DNA of 64,000 bases from Brachycybe producta (lineage: Eukaryota > Arthropoda > Diplopoda > Playtdesmida > Andrognathidae). This document shows positions 57,640 through 64,000 of this stretch, piece by piece. The notes below the pieces were generated by a model. The model saw only the letters and a list, made by a program, of their open reading frames with translations. It was not told where the DNA came from and searched no databases. The stretch covers positions 175,001-239,000 of the forward strand of contig JAUPFP010000061.1 of assembly GCA_036925085.1 (NCBI GenBank), given 5' to 3'. Within the stretch, counting starts at the first letter, position 1. The number at the start of each line of letters is the position of its first letter. Position numbers and translations under genes: made by a program.

Positions 57640-58321
57640 GGTGCTTGCGTATTGTTTGTAGTTTAGATTGCGATACGTGACGCGTTTTATCTTCGCCACC
57701 CGTTAATATACGCGTCAATGTGTATGTGTGTCTGTGCCAATTGTGATATAGTGCATTATATAAAAGGGGGATTTTGTTCTATGTAATTTGCATATTCGAT
57801 CAACATATATTTTTTTATTCTAGTTGCTAGTCACATTTTACTATTGTGAGGGTTATTGAACGCAAATTTGGATCGTTTTCACACCATTTGTGTGCTCCTT
57901 TAAAAATTAATAAATATTCTAATGAATGCACAGAGAGATATGGTTAGGATTTTCTTTTCTTTGTTGTTGTTGTTGCCTTAAAAGCTCAGGTTTTTTTTCT
58001 TTCTATTTCTATACTTAATTTGCATGTTTTTTTCGTCAGTCTAGAAATTTCATTTAAGGTGTAGTCGTTTTATGAAAATTGTTAAGTTTAGCTTAAGATA
58101 CAGGGTGTGCTCATTTAAGAGGCAACAACAAATCTGTCAAGTCAGGGACACACATGCAGAAACATACAACAGAAAATGTACAAGAAAACCACTGCAACAA
58201 AAGAAGTTCTGTTCGTTTTCTTTTTTTCTGAAAATTAGACAACATGTGTTCCACAGGCTAATGAAGATGGATGATCAAACAATAGTTGCAACATACCCAC
58301 TGGGTGCATTGTTTGCTTTGA
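57640..58321. other. No gene seen
   Basis: AT-rich. A 136-codon frame at 58072-58482 overlaps the hAT end and has no recognised domain. Confidence 0.4.
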
Positions 58322-58589
58322 GTCTACAACAGGGTTGGCAAAGTTTTTTTTCCAGGGGTGGTATTTACCAGATATTACCACGGCATTTACAGTCTGGGAA
58401 TAATGGCTTTTTTCCCAGTTTTAGGCAATTTCAATTTTTTAAGACAATTTTTTTTTCTCATACAGTTTGCTTTTGCGTTTAAACTTTCTTTCCGTTCCAC
58501 GTCCATCATGATGTTTTTCAAAGGGATCATGACTAGGATCTATTGGTCTTCCCACACCCTGTTCATTTTTTTGTGATTTAAGAGACACG

Positions 58590-58746
58590 TTCATCTTGTT
58601 GTTTTGGACAGATGACAACGAGACAAATGAGTGTTACTATATGGTGTTACTAAGCTTGCAAGAAATTGCCTCACAATCGTTCAATTAAAATACAGTAAAG
58701 TGCAAAATACAATAAAAAGTATTGTTCATTAAGTGCTCGCCTTATA
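58590..58746. repeat. Repeat X, left part (continues at 60317-60470)
   Basis: CATCTTGTTGTTTTGGACAG to AAGTGCTCGCCTTATA, resumed after the inverted Tc1-like element at AAATTTTGAAAAAGTCCTTC. Together they reproduce the uninterrupted copy at 12838-13150. Confidence 0.72.
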
Positions 58747-60316
58747 CAGTGCGTTTGATATATATAGATGCACCCCAGAAATTGGTTATAACTCGAGTTG
58801 TAGTTGTGGATTCACCTGAAATTTTCAACATAAAGAGATCATCTTATATTCTAAACTTTCTGCTAGGCAGAAATTTTTTTCTTAAAAACGTAAAAATTAA
58901 AAAAATTAAAAACTGGAAAATGACCGTTTTATAATTATAGACACACTAATGAACTTTTCACTTGTATTAATTATTGTGACAAAACAACATGCTGAACACA
59001 ACAGTAACACTAAAATTAATATGGTATACGACAGTCCAGATGTTTTAAAACTTAAAACATACATTTCTACATACTTTAAACAATATTTATAAGCAAATTT
59101 ACCGAAATTCTATCCCAAAGGAGCTAAAATGGCAATGTTCAGCTTTGATATTGTTGTATCATGATGGCAATCTGCTCAATCATCATGTACAATGATGTCC
59201 CAAAAGTTTTCTATAGGATTTAAGTCCGGGAGACACGCGGGCCATTTGAGAGTGGTGATGATTTGGTTTTGTAACCATTCCTCTGTTAGGTTATTGGAGG
59301 AAACTGGGGCATTTTCTTGCTGGAATACTAATCTAATGCTATGGAATCGATGTTTATGGCAGTACATACCCTCGTAACATTGTCTGATAATCACTGATAT
59401 TTATTTGGGTTGAAATAAATGCTAAGCTCACGTTTCAAAAACTAAGCTGCTCGTTCGAAAGGCACTAAATGTTCCCCATATTATTAGGCTCCCCCGCTGC
59501 CGAAATTTTGTTTAGAAAACTATTGTGGGGTTTTTGTCACATCCTTTCAATATGAAGAAAAAAATAAAAACTGTCGGAATCATCGATATTTAATATTTCC
59601 CCCCCTCGGATATGTCGGTGGTGGGAGCCTAACAATGTGCAAAGTGTTTAGCACCTTTGAACCAATCAAAAAATAATGTTTATTATCAGACAATGTTATG
59701 AAAGTGTTCATTGACATGCCAAAGTCAGTTTCCTAGCGTTAGCTTAGAAAAGTGCAGAAAAATGCACCAGTTCACTCCAGTAATGTAAGGAATGAATTGT
59801 TACGAAACCAAAATACTACCACTATCGAATGGCCAGTGTCTCCCCAGACTTAAAATCTACAGAGAAGTTTTGGGACATCATCATACATTGATGATTAAGC
59901 AGATTGCTATGATTATACTACAATAGCAAAGTTGAAAAGTCCCATTTTAGCTGTTTTGGGGTTGAATTTCGACAAATTTGCTTATAAATATTGTTTAAAG
60001 TATGTAGAAAAGTGTTTTAAGTTTTAAAACTTCAGAACAGTCATATACCTTAGTATTTTTAATGATCCAGCATGTTATTTTGTTACAATAATTAATAAAA
60101 GTGAAAAGTTCATTAGTGCGTCTATAATTATGAAACGGTCATTTTCCAGTTTTTGATTTTTTTAATTTTTACCTTTTTAAGAAAAAAATGTCTGCATAGC
60201 AGAAAGTTTATAATATAAGATGATCTCTTTATGTTGAAAATTTCAGGTGAATCTATAAACTATAACTCGAGTTATAACCAATTTCTGGGGTGCATCTATG
60301 TATATGAAATGCACTG
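58747..60316. mobile_element. Inverted Tc1/mariner-like element, complete (1570 bp, TA target)
   Basis: Bounded by TA (58745-58746 and 60317-60318). Left end CAGTGCGTTTGATATATATA, right end mirror CAGTGCATTTCATATACATA; inverted identity continues for roughly 750 bp per arm around a loop of about 90 bp near 59520-59600. Both arms carry the 3' half of a Tc1-type transposase pointing outward, so the element is a tail-to-tail duplication of one transposon end. A truncated second copy is at 2266-3385, so the structure itself has multiplied. Confidence 0.85.
59176..59394 (-). pseudogene. Tc1/mariner transposase C-terminal fragment
   Basis: Minus strand reads VFQQENAPVSSNNLTEEWLQ, then LKWPACLPDLNPIENFWDII. 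These are the QQDNAP motif (with the second catalytic Asp changed to Glu) and the WPA-x-SPDLNPIEN-x-W motif of Tc1 transposases (DDE/D family); GGGS-x-x-x-WG-x-FS can be traced further right near 59470-59490. The opposite arm holds the same region, more decayed, on the plus strand (VGGGSL near 59612, QKNAPVHS near 59758). N-terminal DNA-binding domain is absent. Confidence 0.85.
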
Positions 60317-60569
60317 TATAAATTTTGAAAAAGTCCTTCTATTTTTACACAAGGTTCAAATTCTTTCGTTTTTTAACTCCATGTTAAATCCCATTGGACC
60401 AAAAACCATCTCACAAACATTTGAAGAACTCTAGTTAAAACATTTTAGAACAACCTGATAATTTTTTGTCTGTAAGGTTGAAGTTGGGTTCCAATATAAA
60501 GCAGTTATTCTATACTATTATGTATTATTATTATTATTATACTATTATACTGTTATACTATTACAAGTA

Positions 60570-61260
60570 GGAACTCCTCTAACAGTGAACAGAGGCAGAA
60601 ATTTATTGAATTGGTGGATGATTTAATTCATAAAGTCCCATCTTGTGGGTGTGGAAATGCAGCTGGTGGAAAAGTGGATGAAGTTATAACTGTGAATACT
60701 TCTTGTGTTCATGATATGGCTACTGTTGTAAGTGATTTGAAAGCTCTGTCTTTTATACATTTTAAGGCAGAAACTGAGAAGAAAATCAAATTGCTTGAGT
60801 CTAAACCTTTAATTGATTAGGAAGTTATAAATAATTCTAACTTAAGTTCAAACAAGCTCCAAATCTAACTTTAATCTTGGCTTGAAGGATATGAAGCATC
60901 CCAGTTCTAAGATAGGGATCATCATTGAAACTCAAAGTGGGAGTGATGTGGCTTGGTCAATTGCTTCAAAATGGAGAGGAAAATATTTGCCTAAATATTC
61001 TGCTGATTTACCCAGTCCTTGAGTGGCTGGAAATGTGAATTCACGTCAGCTCCACCGTCCTCTTTTGGTTAAGGGTACTGCTCAAACAAATCAAAATGTT
61101 TTGTTGAAATGTTTAGATCTTTAGTTTAGATCTTTTTTGGGTGGCTGTCAATCCTCAACAGAGGTCGAGCATCTTGGTGACTTTTTATGTGATAAAGGTG
61201 TTGATCCAAAAGAGATCAAGTGTGTGTCAAAAAGTACAAGAGTAATCGTCAAGGGGTAAT
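60570..61260 (+). pseudogene. LINE ORF1-like remnant, multiple stops
   Basis: 60611-60820 is open (MVDDLIHKVPSCGCGNAAGG ... AETEKKIKLLESKPLID); in-frame or shifted continuations include ETQSGSDVAWSIASKWRGKY and FLGGCQSSTEVEHLGDFL, then VDPKEIKCVSKSTRVIVKG. The last resembles the 'FVGG-x-x-x-x-T-x-x-x-L-x-x-F-x-x-x-x-G-V' RRM-like end of CR1/jockey ORF1 proteins. It may belong to LINE3. Recognition is by pattern only. Confidence 0.4.
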
Positions 61261-61545
61261 ATAATGGCTTTCTAGTTTCTATTGCATTCAATTCTATGCT
61301 TTCTATATTTTTGATTTTCTTCACATTACAGTATATGATTACAAGCTCACATTAAAATTATTGACAATGACATGCATGTCACTTTTTAATAAGATAATAT
61401 TAGCAATAGCTTATAGTTCTAGATGAAAAGAGCAATAATACTAGTTTTTCCCGGTTTTAGCAGTAAAAACCAGTTGTAACCAGTATTTACTAGTGTCTTG
61501 TCCTTTACAAGTTTTTTCCGAGATTTTGCCAAACCTGGTCTACAA

Positions 61546-62334
61546 AAATATTTTGATGATGTCATGCAAGCTACAATCCTATTGGTTCATTTATCAAGTT
61601 TGAAGTTTAGAATTTACAAAAAAAAAATGCCATACATAAAAAACGTTTATTTTTGACAACAGCAACATATAAATATATTTAATTTTGTTTTTTAAAATCT
61701 TCTAGTTTCTACAATATTTTCAAGAAACCTGGAAAAAGGACCAAACCTTCTTTACTTATTAAGGTGGCTAATGCTATATCGGCTATAGACTTTTTATAAA
61801 ATTTAAACGAAAACTCGTCACTAGAAACAAAATTATGAAAAAAAATCAAACTGTTTTCAAAACTAGAATGGTAAAAGATCATGCTAAACGTTTTTTCATG
61901 GCATTATCTCAAAAAATAAACATTTGATAGCAGTTCGATAGCAGTTTGAAATTGATCTGTTTTTTGGTTTTTCCATTGACATTTCATAAAATCCATTTTC
62001 GCCTGTTTCAAACTGTCATAAAACGTTTATTTTTAAAGATATTATCATGAAAAAACTTTTGGTATTATTACCAACTAATCTAATTTCTAAAACACATTGA
62101 ATTTTATCCTAATGATTATCCTGAAAAACGTTCGCTTGAAAAAATATAATGTTTCTGAAAGCCGTGGGTGGAGGGGGAAGATACCTCCTATAGAACATAA
62201 GACACAGCAGTGGGGACATCCAGAGGATGAAAACAAAATAATTTTCTATTCAGGCACCTTATTGCATTCATAATTTCGAATTTAAAAGATGGCAACGTAA
62301 TACTTGCATTTTAACCTAATTTTAATGGGACCTT
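61546..62334. other. No gene; contains dispersed repeat Y
   Basis: 61925-62100 is the inverted partner of 11615-11755 (CAAACTGTCATAAAACGTTT, ATTATTACCAACTAATCTAA). The rest is AT-rich without features. Confidence 0.45.
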
Positions 62335-62822
62335 ATCAGTGGACCTTATAGGAAGAGACCTTATCAGTGTTGAAATGTGGTGCTCTGCATGGCAACTACA
62401 ACTAAATTTGACTAAATGTAATGTTATGCAAGTCTCTCAAAAGCAGGAACCTTGCAGGGCAGCTTACACAATGGGGGATGTTCAGGTAACCCATGTTAAT
62501 AAATTCAAAGATCTTGGTTTAACCTTATCAAATGACATGCTTTGGAAAGAACACATAACCAATGCAGTCAGTAAAGCTAACCACAGGTTGCGTTTTTTCC
62601 AATGCACCCTTAAACATTGTAAAGAAAATGTAAAAAAAGGTATGTTATTTTACCTTAGTCAGACCTATATTAGAATATTGTTAACCAATTTGGAGCCCAT
62701 TTAGAAGGAACTTAAAACACGAAATAGAAATGGTACAGCATAGGGCTGCAAGATTTGTTAAAGGAAGATACGTGTATACTGACAGTGTATCTTCTATGCT
62801 TCAGGAACTAAAGTGTCCTTGA
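62335..62822 (+). pseudogene. LINE3 ORF2 fragment: RT palm end and thumb
   Basis: Open at 62339-62704 with WCSAWQLQLNLTKCNVMQVS, NKFKDLGLTLSNDMLWKEHI and TLKHCKENVK; after a frameshift, EIEMVQHRAARFVKGRYVYT and DSVSSMLQEL follow. The 3' UTR and tail are absent; at 62823 an upstream part of the same family begins. Confidence 0.8.
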
Positions 62823-62823
62823 T

Positions 62824-64000
62824 GTTGTAATAACTAACATTCTCCTTATGATATCTAATGTTAAGGTTTCTGAGGGAATTAGTGACCATCACATTGCAAC
62901 TTGTGATGTCAATGTTAATATTAGGAGTACCGTTAAAGTCATAAGACAGGTTAGTCTTTATAACAAATGTAACTGGAATGGGTTTAAGTTGCATATGCAG
63001 CAAAATCTTGAGAACTTTAAAAATAATTTTAATCAGCATGATGTTGATGAAATTGGGCAATTTTTCACTCATTACTGACAGGAGGGGTCTCAAAGTTTGT
63101 TCCCTTAAAGAGTCCGGGATGCTTCAAGACCAGCATGGTATATGCCATGTGTTAAAAGGGCTCTTCGTAAGCAGCGATTATGGAGAAATAGATACAGAGG
63201 TTATTCAAGTTTATTGAATTCAAATGGTTTGCATAATGCTCGTGCAAATGCTAAAAAAAACTGGTATTAGTCCATAAGGATTTTAAAACTAATAAACTCA
63301 GTAAATGGCTGCAAGAAGATCAAAAGCTGTTTTGGACGTAAGTCAAGCATTCTTGGGCTGGTGAGTACTCAATTCCAGCTCTTGTTGGGGCAAATGGAGA
63401 ACTAATATCACACCCAAAATTGAAGGTTTCTTTGTTGAATGAGCAATACAGGAGTGTTTTTACAGCAGATGAAAATACTACACCTAAAACTTTTAAGTCT
63501 AGAACAATGCATTCTTTGCAGATATTTTTGTTAATACTGAGGGTGAGGATCAAACAACTATTGAACCTTAATAAAAATAAAAGTGGGGGCCAGATGGAAT
63601 TCATACAGTAGTTCTAATAAAATTAGCTAGGGAAGTGGGACGATTTCTTCAGCTAATTTATCAGCAGTTTTTGGATCAAGGGTTGTTCCAAGTATGTAGA
63701 AATTAGCAAATGTTACCCCCATATTTAAGTCAGGTAATAAGTCCAAAGCTGCAAACTAGGCCTGTATCTCTAACTTCAGTGGTTTGTAAAATTCCTGAGC
63801 ATATCATACTCTGGCTGCATTAAGTTTCTCAAATCTCACAATCTCATTTCTGATAACCAACATGGTTTCCTAAGAGGGCAACCTTGTGAAACTCAACTTA
63901 TCCTGGTAGTGGATGACTTCCAGAAAAGTTTAGATAATGGTAAACAGGTTGACATGGTGTTTCTTGACTTTTGTAAGGCATTTGACACTGTTTCACATTC
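62824..64000 (+). pseudogene. LINE3 ORF2: endonuclease end to RT fingers, frameshifted, continues off window
   Basis: ISDHHIATCDVNVNI (endonuclease SDH motif) and NKCNWNGFKLHM at 62870-62995; GANGELISHPKLKVSLLNEQ near 63390; GPDGIH near 63588; RPVSLTSVVCKI near 63752; DNQHGFLRGQPCETQLIL near 63855; VDMVFLDFCKAFDTVSH at 63948-63999, with intact motif A. Several frameshifts and stops (63075, 63150-63300, 63590-63720). The protein is the LINE3 counterpart of LINE1 ORF2. Confidence 0.82.

Larger units (their letters stand above)
58330..61537. mobile_element. hAT element hAT-1, copy 1 (3.2 kb), TSD GTCTACAA
   Basis: Left end CAGGGTTGGCAAAG, right end TTTTGCCAAACCTG, inverted at 12 of 13 or so positions. 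GTCTACAA is exact at 58322-58329 and 61538-61545. The ends and subterminal regions (58330-58590, 61262-61537) match the shorter copy at 48126-50263. The interior holds repeat X split by an inverted Tc1-like element, and a LINE ORF1-like remnant; no hAT transposase seen. Non-autonomous or gutted. Confidence 0.85.

Overview
This is an AT-rich, repeat-dense stretch of animal nuclear DNA, not bacterial or viral sequence. It has long microsatellites, several LINE families with hexamer-repeat tails, solo LTRs and DNA transposons. Two host genes are recognisable. I take it to be an invertebrate; lophotrochozoan or arthropod both fit, and I cannot place it further.

Host genes, both on the minus strand. 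(1) Positions 1-176 hold the first coding exon of a type II regulatory subunit of cAMP-dependent protein kinase (dimerization/docking domain); the gene runs off the left edge. (2) Positions 27538-31410 hold an uninterrupted 1290-codon reading frame for a membrane protein: signal peptide, glycosylatable Ser/Thr-rich ectodomain, about seven membrane spans resembling the PRRT3/PRRT4 family, and a long low-complexity cytoplasmic tail with a proline-rich stretch. Nothing else looks like a host gene.

Layout. 1.5-8.7 kb: a foldback element with minisatellite arms, an inverted Tc1-like element cut by an LTR with a tRNA-Ala-like primer site, then a second LTR of that family (4-bp target duplication ACTT) split by a CR1/jockey-type LINE. 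9-21 kb: LINE tails, two solo LTRs, AT palindromes, microsatellites. 22-27.4 kb: Helitron end, palindromic MADF-like element, hAT-like element, small MITE and a second foldback/minisatellite element just past the 3' end of the membrane-protein gene. 32-40.8 kb: LTR fragments, another CR1-type LINE, a Helitron, a broken I-group LINE with zinc-knuckle gag and RNase H remnants, and a solo LTR with CTGT duplication. 42-47 kb: Helitron copies, a third foldback/minisatellite element, and another copy of the first. 48-53 kb: a three-level nest (MITE in LINE in hAT, the hAT also split by an LTR). 53.8-57.6 kb: CT array, two hAT copies and a 33-bp minisatellite grown from hAT subterminal repeats. 58.3-61.5 kb: a 3.2-kb hAT with exact 8-bp duplication carrying an inverted Tc1-like element. 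62.3-64 kb: fragments of a third LINE, running off the right edge.

The most striking theme is three unrelated families sharing one architecture: a core flanked by oppositely oriented short tandem arrays, like Drosophila Foldback elements. Paralogous copies also supply empty sites that fix several insertion boundaries to the base. All transposon reading frames appear broken.
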